A stretch of 64,000 bases of DNA from Nioella sp. MMSF_3534 (GTDB lineage: Bacteria; Pseudomonadota; Alphaproteobacteria; Rhodobacterales; Rhodobacteraceae): positions 1 through 64,000 of the forward strand of contig NZ_JASHJX010000009.1 of NCBI RefSeq assembly GCF_030732985.1. The letters run 5' to 3'. This document shows, one piece after another, positions 48,477 to 57,762 of the stretch; the stretch's first letter is position 1; every line of letters starts with the position of its first letter. The position numbers and the translations under genes were made by a program. The notes under the pieces are model-generated. The model saw nothing but the letters and a program-made list of their open reading frames with translations, searched no databases and was not told the origin of the DNA.

Positions 48477-49280
48477 ATGGAAGAAATCTGCCAAAACAGC
48501 CTGCCCTTCGCGCCCTGGCTGCATCCCGCCACGCGGCGGCTGCCCGGAATCCAGCCGCTCGATATGGGCGAGTGGCTGGTCCGGGACGAGGCGTTCGCCG
48601 CCCAGATGGCCCTGCGCGACCGGTTGCTGGCAGATCGGCGGGAAGATGTATTCCGTGCCTTGCCAGAAGCGATGGCAGCAGCAGAGGAGCTGTTGGCGCT
48701 GGTGCTGTCGCGGCTGGATGACGGGTATAGGCGGGCTGGAAATGTGGTGACGCGCCCTGATGGGGTGACAATTGACGTGACGGCCGACCACCCTCTGATA
48801 GGGGCCGCGCGGTTGGTGCAGGAGGACCTGTGCCTGCTGGACCAGAACGGGGGCGAGGGTGAGCACATCCTGACCGCAGCAGCCCTGTGCTTTCCCGCAA
48901 GCTGGACCCTGGCCCAGAAGATCGGCCACCCCATGACGCGCATTCACGTCCCGGTGGAGGAGTATACGGACAACATGGCCGCCCGCGTTCAGCGGCTGTT
49001 CGATGCGCTGCATGTGGACCGGCCGCTGTGGCGCGCCAATGCGTTGCTGTATCACGATCCGTCGCTCTACCAGCCACGCCGGGAGGATGACCGGCGTGAC
49101 CCGCCGCAGGGCCGGGCGGAATACCTGCGGTCCGAACGCCAAAGCCTTTTGCGCCTGCCGGAAACCCGCGCGGTGGTGTTTTCCATTCACACCTGGGTGG
49201 TCCCGTGGACAAAGCTGAGCGAGGAACAGCGCGCGGGCCTTGACATCCACCCTGTCGAGACCGCAGGGCAGGGCGCATGA
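48477..49280 (+). CDS. Heme-dependent oxidative N-demethylase-like protein (DUF3445)
   Basis: A 267-residue DUF3445 protein: LPFAPWLHPATRRLPGIQPL, ILTAAALCFPASWTLAQKIG, IHVPVEEYTDNMAARVQRLF, LRLPETRAVVFSIHTWVVP. The family includes the heme subunit of oxidative demethylases acting on methylated amines. Only this subunit is visible; the partner reductase genes are absent. It is divergent from dddP, 85 bases apart, and overlaps the next gene by four bases. Confidence 0.85.
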   Translation: MEEICQNSLPFAPWLHPATRRLPGIQPLDMGEWLVRDEAFAAQMALRDRLLADRREDVFRALPEAMAAAEELLALVLSRLDDGYRRAGNVVTRPDGVTIDVTADHPLIGAARLVQEDLCLLDQNGGEGEHILTAAALCFPASWTLAQKIGHPMTRIHVPVEEYTDNMAARVQRLFDALHVDRPLWRANALLYHDPSLYQPRREDDRRDPPQGRAEYLRSERQSLLRLPETRAVVFSIHTWVVPWTKLSEEQRAGLDIHPVETAGQGA

Positions 49281-50476
49281 GCCAGATCGAAGACCAGTAC
49301 AACGCCTATCCCTACCCGGAACGTGACCCGGCGGACGAAAAGAGACGTCTGATCACCGGGTCGCCTTCGCACCCGGTGGAGCTGGATCATTTCCTGTTCG
49401 CAGGCAAACGCGACTGGTCGCGGCCCCTGCGGGTGCTGGTGGCGGGCGGTGGAACGGGTGACGCGCTGATCCAGCTGGCGCAGGTGATGACCACGGCCGG
49501 AAAACCCTATGAGATCACCTATCTGGACCTGTCACGCTCTGCCCGGAAAGTAGCCGAGGAACGGGCCAAGGTGCGCGGGCTAACAGGCATCCGCTTTGAA
49601 ACCGGGTCGCTGCTCAATGCCGCGCAATACGGGCCGTTCGACTATATCGACTGCTGCGGTGTGCTGCATCACCTGCCCCATCCGCAGGAGGGGTTCAACG
49701 CGCTGTCCGGGGCGCTGGCCCCCGATGGCGGCATCGGCCTGATGGTCTATGCGCCCTATGGCCGGTCCGGCGTCTACCCGCTGCAGGAGGCGTTCGGTGC
49801 GCTGCTGCAAGGCAGCCCCAAGGAACGGCTGAAGGCGGCGAAGGCCATCTATGCGCGCCTGCCGGAGGGCCACCCGTTCAAGCGCAACACGGTTCTGGTC
49901 GACCATGAACAGGGCGATGCGGGGTTTTATGACCTGCTTTTGCACAGTCAGGACCGGCCCTACACGATCCGGCAATTGCACGAGGCGCTGACTGCCGCCG
50001 GGCTGGAATCGGTGGGCTCGCCGCAGGCTTTTGCCTATGATCCCGCGCCTTACATCGGTGATCCGGGGCTTCTGGTCGGGATTGATCCGCTGACCCGGAT
50101 GGAAATCGCCGAAAAGCTGCGCGGGACGATCAAGACCCATGTGCTCTACGCGGTTCCAGCAGGCAAAGCCGAGGGCCGCGTGGCGCAGCCGACGCCGCAA
50201 TCGGTGCCGCATTTCAAGGGGGGGAATGCCGCAAAGGTCGTGCAGGCGATTGCCAAGAAGGGGGTGCTGCCCCTGAACCTTGGCGGCGAAAAGGTCGAGA
50301 TCCCGGTGTCTGGCGCTGTTGTGGGCCTGCTGCGCCATGTGGACGGACGTAAATCTCTGTCTGAAATCGCGGCGGCTGAGCGGTTGGACCCGGTGGCGTT
50401 CTCGGCTCTCTGGAACGGGTTTTCCAAGGATCTGGCGCGCTACGGGCTGCTCTATTATTCCGCTATCCTGAGATGA
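49277..50476 (+). CDS. SAM-dependent methyltransferase with C-terminal extension
   Basis: A 399-residue protein. A class I methyltransferase domain spans about 50-200 with LRVLVAGGGTGDALIQLA (SAM-binding glycine loop), ITYLDLSRSARKVAEER and FDYIDCCGVLHHLPHP. The C-terminal region (about 310-399) has VGLLRHVDGRKSLSEIAAAE, resembling small PqqD-like or winged modules. The N-terminal YNAYPYPERDP is common in tetratricopeptide-linked methyltransferases. The substrate is unknown. Coupled to the DUF3445 gene by ATGA. Confidence 0.85.
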   Translation: MSQIEDQYNAYPYPERDPADEKRRLITGSPSHPVELDHFLFAGKRDWSRPLRVLVAGGGTGDALIQLAQVMTTAGKPYEITYLDLSRSARKVAEERAKVRGLTGIRFETGSLLNAAQYGPFDYIDCCGVLHHLPHPQEGFNALSGALAPDGGIGLMVYAPYGRSGVYPLQEAFGALLQGSPKERLKAAKAIYARLPEGHPFKRNTVLVDHEQGDAGFYDLLLHSQDRPYTIRQLHEALTAAGLESVGSPQAFAYDPAPYIGDPGLLVGIDPLTRMEIAEKLRGTIKTHVLYAVPAGKAEGRVAQPTPQSVPHFKGGNAAKVVQAIAKKGVLPLNLGGEKVEIPVSGAVVGLLRHVDGRKSLSEIAAAERLDPVAFSALWNGFSKDLARYGLLYYSAILR

Positions 50477-50487
50477 ACGTCGCCACG

Positions 50488-51579
50488 TTACATCTTGAAA
50501 TGCTTGGATAGTTTCAGGCCCTGACCCTGGTAGTTCGAGGCCAGATCGGACCCGTACAAAACCTCCGGCAGCGCCGCCATGCGCTCATAGACCAGCCGCC
50601 CCACGACCTGACCGTGTTCCAGCACGAAGGGCGCTTCGTGGCAGCGCACCTCCAGCACCCCGCGCGCGCCCGCGCCACCTGCAGGGCCATAGCCGAAACC
50701 GGGGTCGAAGAAGCCCGCATAGTGCACCCGAAACTCGCCCACCATGGCCAGGTAGGGGGCCATTTCGGCGGCGCAATCGGGCGGGATTGTCACCGCCTCC
50801 TGGCTGACCAGAATATAGAAGGCACCGGGGTCGAGGATGATGCGGCCCTCGTCTGTTTCGATCTTTTCCCAGAACTCCGCCGGATCATAGTGGCCGATCA
50901 GATCGAGGTCGATCACCCCCGTATGCGGCTTTGCGCGGTAGCCCACCAGATTTCCCGCAGCAGGGCGCAGATCGACGGAAAAGCCAAGCCCGTCGTCAAT
51001 GACCGCCTTGCCCGAGACAAGCGGTGCCTCGGCATGGCGCGCGCGCAGGTCGGCATCCGACAGCACCGCCTGACCGGACCGGAACCGGATCTGATTGAGC
51101 CGCATGCCCGGACGCACCAGAACCGAGAAGCTGCGCGGGCAGATCTCGGCATAAAGCGGGCCTTTGTACCCTTCCGCAATCCGGTCGAACTCCACCCCGT
51201 TATCGGTGATCGCGCGGGTCAGCAGGTCGAGCCGCCCGGTGGAGCTTTTGGCATTGGCCACGGCGGTGATTCCCGGCGGCAGCGCCAGCGATTCCATCAG
51301 CGGCACCACGTAGACGCAGCCCTTTTCCAGCACCGCACCCTTTGTCAGATCGACCTCATGCATGGTGAATTCTTCCAGCCGGTCCGCCACGCTGCGCCCT
51401 TCGCCGGACAGGAACGAGGCGCGCACGCGATAGGCCACGGTCCCAAGCCGCAGATCGAGACTGGCAGGCTGCACCTGCGTATCGGCAAAGGGCAGATCGG
51501 TCAGGATTTCGCCGCGCGCCGCCATGGCGTGGATCGCGTGATCGGGCAGAACGCCGGGCTGGGTCTGATCGGCTGGCAT
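50488..51579 (-). CDS. dcd: 2'-deoxycytidine 5'-triphosphate deaminase, two-domain type
   Basis: Deaminates dCTP to dUTP for dTTP synthesis. At 363 aa it is about twice the E. coli length, with two dUTPase-fold halves. The N-terminal half has VQPASLDLRLGTVAYRVRAS and AVANAKSSTGRLDLLTR; the second half has GAFYILVSQEAVTIPPDCAAEM, HYAGFFDPGFGYGPAG and HEAPFVLEHGQVVGRLVYER. This long form is usual in Alphaproteobacteria. It lies downstream of tRNA-Pro on the same strand. Confidence 0.93.
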   Translation of the reverse strand: MPADQTQPGVLPDHAIHAMAARGEILTDLPFADTQVQPASLDLRLGTVAYRVRASFLSGEGRSVADRLEEFTMHEVDLTKGAVLEKGCVYVVPLMESLALPPGITAVANAKSSTGRLDLLTRAITDNGVEFDRIAEGYKGPLYAEICPRSFSVLVRPGMRLNQIRFRSGQAVLSDADLRARHAEAPLVSGKAVIDDGLGFSVDLRPAAGNLVGYRAKPHTGVIDLDLIGHYDPAEFWEKIETDEGRIILDPGAFYILVSQEAVTIPPDCAAEMAPYLAMVGEFRVHYAGFFDPGFGYGPAGGAGARGVLEVRCHEAPFVLEHGQVVGRLVYERMAALPEVLYGSDLASNYQGQGLKLSKHFKM

Positions 51580-51597
51580 CGCGTCCTCCTGATACGG

Positions 51598-51632
51598 AAA
51601 ACCGCCCCGCCCGGATGGGCAAGAGCGGTTTT
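51598..51632 (-). terminator. Terminator after tRNA-Pro
   Basis: AAAACCGC (51598-51605) pairs with GCGGTTTT (51625-51632), with an inner GCCC/GGGC stem at 51609-51620. On the minus strand it ends GCGGTTTTCC. It lies seven bases past the tRNA. Confidence 0.75.
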
Positions 51633-51638
51633 AGGTGT

Positions 51639-51715
51639 TGGTCGGGCTAGCAGGACTCGAACCTGCGACCTTCCGTCCCCCAGACGGACGCGCTACCAGG
51701 CTGCGCCATAGCCCG
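51639..51715 (-). tRNA. tRNA-Pro(GGG)
   Basis: A 77-base tRNA with CCA encoded at 51639-51641. The acceptor stem is CGGGCTA/TAGCCCG with discriminator A. The anticodon stem TCCGT/ACGGA encloses loop CTGGGGG, giving anticodon GGG. The T arm GCAGGTTCGAATCCTGC is canonical. Confidence 0.95.
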
Positions 51716-51792
51716 ACGTTCGGCTGTTCTAGCGATTTTGCTGCGGGGTGCAAGCGGGAATAGGCCGGAAAATCGCACATCTTCAAATTAGA

Positions 51793-52572
51793 TCAGGCCG
51801 AATGTCCGCGACCGTCCAGCCGGTTTGCCAAGGCTTCCAGCCGGGCGACCATCGGGGCCAGTTGCTGCTGCTGCGAAAGCGAGAAGGGGACCGCGCCGTG
51901 GATCAGCGCCCGTAGCTCTGACAGAGGGGTCGGTGGGGCGTCCTCGTCCAGTTCTTCCGACAGGTCCACCTCCGCGCTTGCCATGGCAGCGATGGCGGTG
52001 TCCGCCGGTTCGGGTTCGGGTTCGGGTTCGGGTTCGGGTTCGGGTTCGGGTTCGCTTGCTTCTGACGAAGCGGCTTCGGCGATAACCTCGGGTTCAGGGG
52101 CAGGGGGCTCCTCCGCAGGCGCTTCCGGCTCGGATCGGTCCTCGTGCAGCTGTGCAACGAGTGGTTCCGCATCCGCCGGGGCATCTTCCCCCGCCAGCGC
52201 CTCGATATCTATGAACCCGGCCGTTCGCGGCGCCGTGTCTTCGACGGCAATGGCCTCAACCACCTGATCCTCTGCGCCGCTGTCCAGATCCTCGTCGAGC
52301 GGCGGCGAGAGCGCAGCCACATGGGTCACGCCTTCCTCGCGGATCAGCTTCTGGACGCCGCGAATCGTCAGGCCCTGATCGTGGAGCAGCGTCTTGATGC
52401 CGCCAATCAGCCGCATGTCAGCGGGGCGGTAGTAACGACGCCCGCCAGCGCGTTTCACCGGCTTGATCTGGCTGAACTTGCTTTCCCAGAAGCGCAGGGC
52501 ATGGGCCTCGACCTCCAGCCAATCGGCCACCTCGCGGATGGTGCGGAAGGCCTGAGGCGACTTGTCGGCCAT
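51793..52572 (-). CDS. MerR-family regulator with Glu-Pro repeat
   Basis: A 259-residue protein. The N-terminal MerR winged helix is [41 protein letters not shown], then [20 protein letters not shown]. The rest is acidic and low in complexity, with eight Glu-Pro dipeptides, before a short C-terminal helical domain ([20 protein letters not shown]). This MerR protein is typically found after ihfA in Alphaproteobacteria; its targets are unknown. It is the last gene of the yceD-rpmF-plsX-fabH-ihfA strand run. Confidence 0.88.
   Translation of the reverse strand: MADKSPQAFRTIREVADWLEVEAHALRFWESKFSQIKPVKRAGGRRYYRPADMRLIGGIKTLLHDQGLTIRGVQKLIREEGVTHVAALSPPLDEDLDSGAEDQVVEAIAVEDTAPRTAGFIDIEALAGEDAPADAEPLVAQLHEDRSEPEAPAEEPPAPEPEVIAEAASSEASEPEPEPEPEPEPEPEPADTAIAAMASAEVDLSEELDEDAPPTPLSELRALIHGAVPFSLSQQQQLAPMVARLEALANRLDGRGHSA
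52007..52054. repeat. Eight-copy GGTTCG hexanucleotide repeat inside the MerR gene
   Basis: Eight perfect tandem copies of GGTTCG lie at 52007-52054. Read on the minus strand they encode eight Glu-Pro dipeptides. As the unit is six bases, copy changes alter linker length without frameshift. Confidence 0.95.
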
Positions 52573-52578
52573 GCGGTC

Positions 52579-52881
52579 TTACCCCTTGTTGCCAGCGGCA
52601 ACCCGGTCCTTCATCAGATGCGAGGGCCGGAAGGTCAGCACCCGGCGGGGCGGGATCGGGGCCTCTTCGCCGGTCTTGGGGTTGCGGCCGACGCGGGCCG
52701 TCTTGGAGCGGACCGAGAAGGTCCCGAACGAGGAAATCTTGACCTGCTCGCCGTCCACAAGGCTGTCGGACATCAGTTCAAGCACCCGCTCGACAAGGCC
52801 GGCGCTTTCATTGCGCGACAATCCTACTTCTCGGAACACGGCTTCGCTCAGGTCCATGCGTGTCAGGGTCTTGCCGGTCAT
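52579..52881 (-). CDS. ihfA: Integration host factor subunit alpha
   Basis: A 100-residue DNA-bending protein that pairs with Ihf[21 protein letters not shown], then [40 protein letters not shown] (the beta-arm with the intercalating proline region). It lies between fabH (100 bases) and the MerR gene (6 bases). Confidence 0.95.
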   Translation of the reverse strand: MTGKTLTRMDLSEAVFREVGLSRNESAGLVERVLELMSDSLVDGEQVKISSFGTFSVRSKTARVGRNPKTGEEAPIPPRRVLTFRPSHLMKDRVAAGNKG

Positions 52882-52981
52882 GACTGTCCTCCCAGGGTGG
52901 CTGCACCATCCTGCGCCTTCACGGATAGCAAGTCAATATCAAGGGCTTGGGCGCAAACCTTACAAGCGGGGCCTTGCCGCC

Positions 52982-53977
52982 TTACCAGCGCAGAACCGCC
53001 GAACCCCAGGCCAGGCCGCCGCCGATGGCCTCTGCGACCAGCAGATCGCCCGGTTTGATATGGCCCTCTGCCACCCCCACCGACAGCGCCAGCGGGATCG
53101 ACGCGGCAGAGGTATTGCCGTGATCCTGCACCGTGACGATGACCCGATCCATGCCGACACCCATCTTCTGGGCGGTGCGGGTGATGATGCGCAGATTGGC
53201 CTGATGGGGGACGATCCAGTCCACATCATCGGCCCCAAGCCCGGCGCGATCCAGCGCTGTATGCGCGGTTTGTGCAAGCTTTTCAACGGCGTGGCGGAAG
53301 ACCTCTTTGCCTTCCATCTTCAACACGCCGCTGGATTGCGTGCGCGACACGCCGCCATCCACATAGAGCAGGTCGCGGAACTGTCCGTCGGAATGCAGAT
53401 CGACCGACAGGATGCCACGATCGGCACTGGACCCGTCGCCTTCCCGCGCCTCCAGGATCAGCGCACCCGCGCCATCGCCGAACAGCACGCAGGTGGTGCG
53501 GTCTGTCCAATCCATGATGCGGCTGAAGGTTTCGGCGCCGATCACCAGCACGCGCTTGGCCTGGCCCGCCAGAACATAGGCGTTGGCGGTCGAAAGCGCG
53601 TAGATGAAGCCCGCGCAGACCGCCTGCACATCGAAGGCAAAGCCGTGGCGCATGCCAAGGCCCGCCTGGATCATCGTGGCGACGGAGGGGAAGGTCAGGT
53701 CGGGGGTCGATGTGGCGACGATGATGGCGTCGATATCGTCCGGCGTCAGCCCGGCATTGTCCAACGCGGCGCGGGCGGCCTTGATGCCCAGATCGGAGGT
53801 GGTTTCGCCTTCGTCCGCAAAGTGGCGGCGTTCGATGCCGGAGCGGGCGCGAATCCATTCGTCGGACGTGTCGACCATGGCCTCGAACTCGGAATTCGGG
53901 ACAACGCGCTCGGGCAGGTAGTGGCCAATGCCGACCGCGACGGCTCGACGGGTCTTTGCGCCGGTTTCTCCGGTCAT
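52982..53977 (-). CDS. fabH: 3-oxoacyl-ACP synthase III FabH
   Basis: Starts fatty acid synthesis by condensing acetyl-CoA with malonyl-ACP. 331 aa. The catalytic triad is Cys121 (DVQAVCAGF), His258 (IVPHQANLR) and Asn288 (DHGNTSAASIP). The start ATG overlaps the plsX stop by four bases, so the two are translated together. Confidence 0.96.
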   Translation of the reverse strand: MTGETGAKTRRAVAVGIGHYLPERVVPNSEFEAMVDTSDEWIRARSGIERRHFADEGETTSDLGIKAARAALDNAGLTPDDIDAIIVATSTPDLTFPSVATMIQAGLGMRHGFAFDVQAVCAGFIYALSTANAYVLAGQAKRVLVIGAETFSRIMDWTDRTTCVLFGDGAGALILEAREGDGSSADRGILSVDLHSDGQFRDLLYVDGGVSRTQSSGVLKMEGKEVFRHAVEKLAQTAHTALDRAGLGADDVDWIVPHQANLRIITRTAQKMGVGMDRVIVTVQDHGNTSAASIPLALSVGVAEGHIKPGDLLVAEAIGGGLAWGSAVLRW

Positions 53978-55065
53978 TCTTCGGAACCTCCGTTCACCTG
54001 GGCAATCGCCCGTTCGGATGCCGCGATACGCGCGGCCAGACGGTCACTGAACCCGGCTGCCGACAGTTCTGCCGCCAGTTTGATCGCCGCCGACACCCCG
54101 GTTCCGTCCGAGGAGCCATGGGATTTGACCACCGTCCCGTTCAGGCCCAGGAAGACCCCGCCATTCACCCGGCGCGGGTCGATCCGCCGCGACAGGCGCT
54201 GCAACGAGGTATAGGCCAGCACGGCGGCCAGTTTCGACAGGATGGAATAGCGGAAGGCTTCGCCCAGAAAGTCGCGGATCAGCCCGGCCGTGCCTTCGCC
54301 GGTTTTCAAGGCGACATTGCCGGTGAAGCCATCGGTCACGATCACGTCGACCCGATCAGACGGGATGTCACCGCCCTCGACAAAGCCCACATACTCGAAA
54401 TTCGCGGCATTCGCGGCCGCGGCGATATTCTGCGAGGCGAGCTTCAATTCTGCCCGGCCCTTGAATTCCTCGGTGCCGACATTCAGCAGCCCGACCCGCG
54501 GGCGCCGAAGCCCAAGCCCGTTGCGCGCATAGGAGGCCCCCATGAGGGCATAATGCAGAAGCTCGGTTTCATCGGCGCGGATATCGGCCCCGACATCAAG
54601 CATGATGTTGAACCCGTGCGGATTGCGCGATGGCCAGAGGCAGGCGATGGCGGGGCGGTTCACGCCCTCGATCTTGCGCAGGCGCACCATGCTGATGGCC
54701 ATGAGCGCGCCGGTATTGCCGCAGCTGATGGCCACGGTCGCCTCGCGGTTGCGCACCGATTCGATGGCCGACCACATGGAGGTGTCCTTGCCAGACCGCA
54801 TGACCTGGCTTGGCTTGTCCTCCATGGTGACGACATCTGCGGCGTGGCGAATGTCACAACGCCCGGCAAGTTCGGACTTGCGGGCGATGAGGCTTTCCAG
54901 CTCGGACTTGTTGCCGTGAACGATGAAGCTCAGACTTGGGTTCTTGGCGGCGGATTTCGCCATGCCGTCGACAACGGCCGACGGCCCGCGATCCCCGCCC
55001 ATGGCGTCGATTGACAGCACGATCTCAGACGTTGAAACGTCGCTTGCTCGTGCTGTGTCTGCCAT
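53974..55065 (-). CDS. plsX: Phosphate acyltransferase PlsX
   Basis: Makes acyl-phosphate from acyl-ACP for membrane phospholipid synthesis. 363 aa: VLSIDAMGGDRGPSAVVDGM, IHGNKSELESLI-like start, AISCGNTGALMAISMVRLR, GLLNVGTEEFKGRAEL, VDVIVTDGFTGNVALKTGEG. It lies in the conserved rpmF-plsX-fabH order. Confidence 0.96.
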   Translation of the reverse strand: MADTARASDVSTSEIVLSIDAMGGDRGPSAVVDGMAKSAAKNPSLSFIVHGNKSELESLIARKSELAGRCDIRHAADVVTMEDKPSQVMRSGKDTSMWSAIESVRNREATVAISCGNTGALMAISMVRLRKIEGVNRPAIACLWPSRNPHGFNIMLDVGADIRADETELLHYALMGASYARNGLGLRRPRVGLLNVGTEEFKGRAELKLASQNIAAAANAANFEYVGFVEGGDIPSDRVDVIVTDGFTGNVALKTGEGTAGLIRDFLGEAFRYSILSKLAAVLAYTSLQRLSRRIDPRRVNGGVFLGLNGTVVKSHGSSDGTGVSAAIKLAAELSAAGFSDRLAARIAASERAIAQVNGGSEE

Positions 55066-55095
55066 GTTGGACCTGCCTTGGACGAACCCGCTGCG

Positions 55096-55302
55096 TTACG
55101 CTGCGTCGTCGTCCAGGTCGATCTCGTCCGCCTGCGCGATCACTTCGCGATCTGCATAGGTGCCGCAGGACGGGCAGATGTGGTGCGGGCGCTTGAGTTC
55201 GCCGCAAGAGGGGCACTCGTTCGGATTGCCTGCGGTCAGCGAATCGTGTGCACGACGCATATTCCGGCGCGAACGGGTGACTTTATTCTGGGGGACAGCC
55301 AT
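55096..55302 (-). CDS. rpmF: 50S ribosomal protein L32
   Basis: A 68-residue protein, [20 protein letters not shown] opening, with a zinc-ribbon-like [18 protein letters not shown]. It carries the zinc-binding cysteine form rather than the zinc-free paralogue. It precedes plsX by 30 bases. The 223 bases upstream (55303-55525) show no gene and may hold a promoter. Confidence 0.97.
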   Translation of the reverse strand: MAVPQNKVTRSRRNMRRAHDSLTAGNPNECPSCGELKRPHHICPSCGTYADREVIAQADEIDLDDDAA

Positions 55303-55525
55303 GTCTCAACCTCGGTGTTTTTGCAGGGTGGGCTGTGGCAGCTTTGCCCCGCTTGCGTCTTTCAAATCGTTCTGTCTCGTATCCGCCTTGCATGCGTCGT
55401 TCCGGCTGGTCCGGACCGGCCGGGAGCGCCCGAACGGCGCGTCAGTCCTACGCGGCGAATGAGGCCGGGAACATACTCGGATTCCCCCGTCATGCAAGCC
55501 CTAATCACCACCCCGGTATCCCGCG

Positions 55526-56101
55526 TCAATCCGTGCTGTCATCGGCATCCGGCTTGCCAAGCTTATCGCGCAATTCCGCAAGCGCCGCAAAGGGTTTCGC
55601 GGCCTCGTCGGTCAGCGGCACGACGCCCGGTTCGGCAACGCTGACAGAGCCGAGCTCGGCCCCGTCGGCGCGGGGATAGAGAGGCAGGTTCAACGCCAGC
55701 GCCTCGGCCATGACCGTCGCGGGGTCGATATGGGACCCGAGCGGCTCGATCGTGTCATCCTCGGGCATCTCGGCCTCGCCATCCTCATCCAGAGCCAGAT
55801 CGGGCATCCTGGCAAGGAAGCGTCGCGTCACCTCCACGTCGATCCGGGTCGTGACCGGGGCCAGCGTCACCACGCAGGGCTGCACCACCGTCGCCCCTAG
55901 CTTGCCGTCGAGCCGCCAGTCACGCTTGCCGTCGGCCCGGATTTCCCCGGCGAAGCGCAGTTTGCGAATCCCGTCAATGCCCAGATCCGCCGCCAGGTCC
56001 GCGCGGGCCGGGGCATCGGGCACGATCTCGAACCGGGTCGGGGTCTTGGTGGACAGATCCGACAGCGCGTATCCGGGCTCGGCAGGCTTGGATTGGGTCA
56101 T
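55526..56101 (-). CDS. YceD family (DUF177) protein
   Basis: A 191-residue DUF177 protein: SDLSTKTPTRFEIVPDAPAR, VVQPCVVTLAPVTTRIDVEV (the conserved C-x-V-T-L), then an acidic stretch and IDPATVMAEALALNLPLYPR. YceD is linked to 23S rRNA maturation in E. coli and plants and usually precedes rpmF. The ATG at 56101 has AGGAG upstream; a start at 56206 adds residues of no likeness. Confidence 0.92.
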   Translation of the reverse strand: MTQSKPAEPGYALSDLSTKTPTRFEIVPDAPARADLAADLGIDGIRKLRFAGEIRADGKRDWRLDGKLGATVVQPCVVTLAPVTTRIDVEVTRRFLARMPDLALDEDGEAEMPEDDTIEPLGSHIDPATVMAEALALNLPLYPRADGAELGSVSVAEPGVVPLTDEAAKPFAALAELRDKLGKPDADDSTD

Positions 56102-56245
56102 CGGCTGCTCCTGTTCGATGCGGCGCGGCGTCGGGCAGCTTACGCGGAACTTGCCCTGTGCGCCATGGTCGGTTAAGCCGATAGAAAGCTTTGCCGGGCC
56201 TTGCAAGAGCCCGGTGCGATTGGGCGTGCAGGAGGATCAGGGCAG

Positions 56246-56707
56246 ATGATCAGACAGCTTCGAGGCGGACGGCTGATTCTCGCGGGTCTTCTGGCCCTTG
56301 GTGTGAGCGCCTGTGCGGCGACCTACACAAATCACGGCTACATCCCGCCCGCCGAAGACCTGGAGATGATCCTGCCCGGCGTCGATACCCGTGACAGCGT
56401 GGCGGAAACCATCGGTCGCCCTGCGGCCTCCGGCGTCGTGTCGGAAAGCACCTGGTTCTATGTCGCCTCGCGTCACCGCCATTTCACCTACAACGCCCCC
56501 GAAGTGGTGGAGCGGGATATCGTGGCGATCAGCTTCGACAGTCGCGGGACGGTGGAAAACATCCGGGAACTTGGACTGGAGGACGGGGAAATCGTACGCT
56601 TTTCGCGTCGTGTGACCGAATCCAACATTCAGGAAGTCACCTTCCTGCGGCAACTGATCGGCAGCGTCGGTCGGGTGAACATCGCCGAAGCGCTGAACGG
56701 CAACTGA
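56246..56707 (+). CDS. bamE: Outer-membrane assembly lipoprotein BamE
   Basis: A 153-residue SmpA/OmlA protein with a lipobox (LAGLLALGVSAC), then EMILPGVDTRDSVAETIGRP and VSESTWFYVASRHRHFTYNA, the BamE fold. The C-terminal ESNIQEVTFLRQLIGSVGRV segment is usual in Alphaproteobacteria. It is a BAM complex accessory in the outer membrane. The start is the ATG at 56246 with AGGAGG upstream. It is divergent from yceD. Confidence 0.92.
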   Translation: MIRQLRGGRLILAGLLALGVSACAATYTNHGYIPPAEDLEMILPGVDTRDSVAETIGRPAASGVVSESTWFYVASRHRHFTYNAPEVVERDIVAISFDSRGTVENIRELGLEDGEIVRFSRRVTESNIQEVTFLRQLIGSVGRVNIAEALNGN

Positions 56708-56853
56708 CCGGCTGTTCAGGCATGGGCGCCCCCCCGATGATCATTTCGGCAGGTTGAGGCTTGTCGTCTTGATGTCATGCCCCCACAGTACCAGTGTATG
56801 AGCAATGGTAAGCGCCGTCTGCCCGATGGCGCCGGAGTATAGAGGTTCAGCGC

Positions 56854-57606
56854 ATGAACCGACCGCTGACGCTGACACGGGGCCGATTCACGGCCCGATT
56901 TGCCCGCTCCGAGGGCGATCTCCACGCGGCCCAGAGACTGCGATTCCGATGTTTTCGGGGCGGGCGGCAGGATCGGGCTGCGCGTGATCACGACAGGTTC
57001 GACAGGCTGTGTCGCCATGTCCTGATAGAGGAGAGCGCGACCGGTCGGCTTGTCTGCTGCTACAGGCTTTTGTTTCTGGAAAGCGGTGCAGAGATCGCGC
57101 GCAGCTACTCTGCCCAGTATTACGAGCTCTCCGGTCTTGCGGGTTTCGCGCGCCCGATGGTCGAAATGGGCCGGTTCTGCATGGATCCGCTGAAGCACGA
57201 TCCTGACATCCTGCGTCTGGCGTGGGGAACCATGACCGCTTTGGTGGACCGCGACGGGGTCGAGATGCTGTTTGGCTGTTCGTCCTTCCGGGGAACCGAT
57301 GCCGCGCCCTATGCCGATGCCTTCGCGCTGTTGCGGCAACGTCATGTCGCGCCGGACTGCTGGCGGCCCGGGATCAAGGCGGGCCGGGTGATCGAGTTCC
57401 CGACCCTGACCGGCACCGCCCCGGACCCGCGGCTCGCGCAATCCGGTATGCCGCCGCTGTTGCGGACCTATCTGCTGATGGGGGGCTGGGTCAGCGATCA
57501 TGCGGTGGTCGACCCGGATCTCGATACGCTGCATGTGTTCACCGGGCTGGAAATCCGCGCAGTACCGGCAGGCCGTGCCCGCTTGCTGCGCGCCCTATCG
57601 AAATGA
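56854..57606 (+). CDS. olsB: Ornithine-acyl-ACP N-acyltransferase OlsB
   Basis: First step of ornithine lipid synthesis: attaches a 3-hydroxyacyl chain to ornithine. A 250-residue GNAT-fold protein: ARFARSEGDLHAAQRLRFRC, FDRLCRHVLIEESATGRLV, EMGRFCMDPLKHDPDILRLA, GCSSFRGTD and YLLMGGWVSDHAVVDPDLDT. The partner olsA is not nearby. Ornithine lipids are common phosphorus-free membrane lipids of Rhodobacterales. AGAGG precedes the ATG. The 146 bases between bamE and olsB hold no visible gene. Confidence 0.9.
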   Translation: MNRPLTLTRGRFTARFARSEGDLHAAQRLRFRCFRGGRQDRAARDHDRFDRLCRHVLIEESATGRLVCCYRLLFLESGAEIARSYSAQYYELSGLAGFARPMVEMGRFCMDPLKHDPDILRLAWGTMTALVDRDGVEMLFGCSSFRGTDAAPYADAFALLRQRHVAPDCWRPGIKAGRVIEFPTLTGTAPDPRLAQSGMPPLLRTYLLMGGWVSDHAVVDPDLDTLHVFTGLEIRAVPAGRARLLRALSK

Positions 57607-57762
57607 CTACCGCGTGATGCGGGAGGAGGGGCAGGGCCGCGATCCGGGCGCGGGAGGCGCAGGTCGGGCGGGCAACAGGGCAGGGGGGCGAAAACGGCGC
57701 ATGCCAATCGCGCAATATGCCCCGAACCGGTGCCGGGAGTGTCCTGCAAACCCCGGCACAGC

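Noticed and set aside
52007-52054. Possible CRISPR or satellite array
   Set aside because: The repeat unit is six bases without spacers and lies inside a coding frame, so it is a microsatellite.
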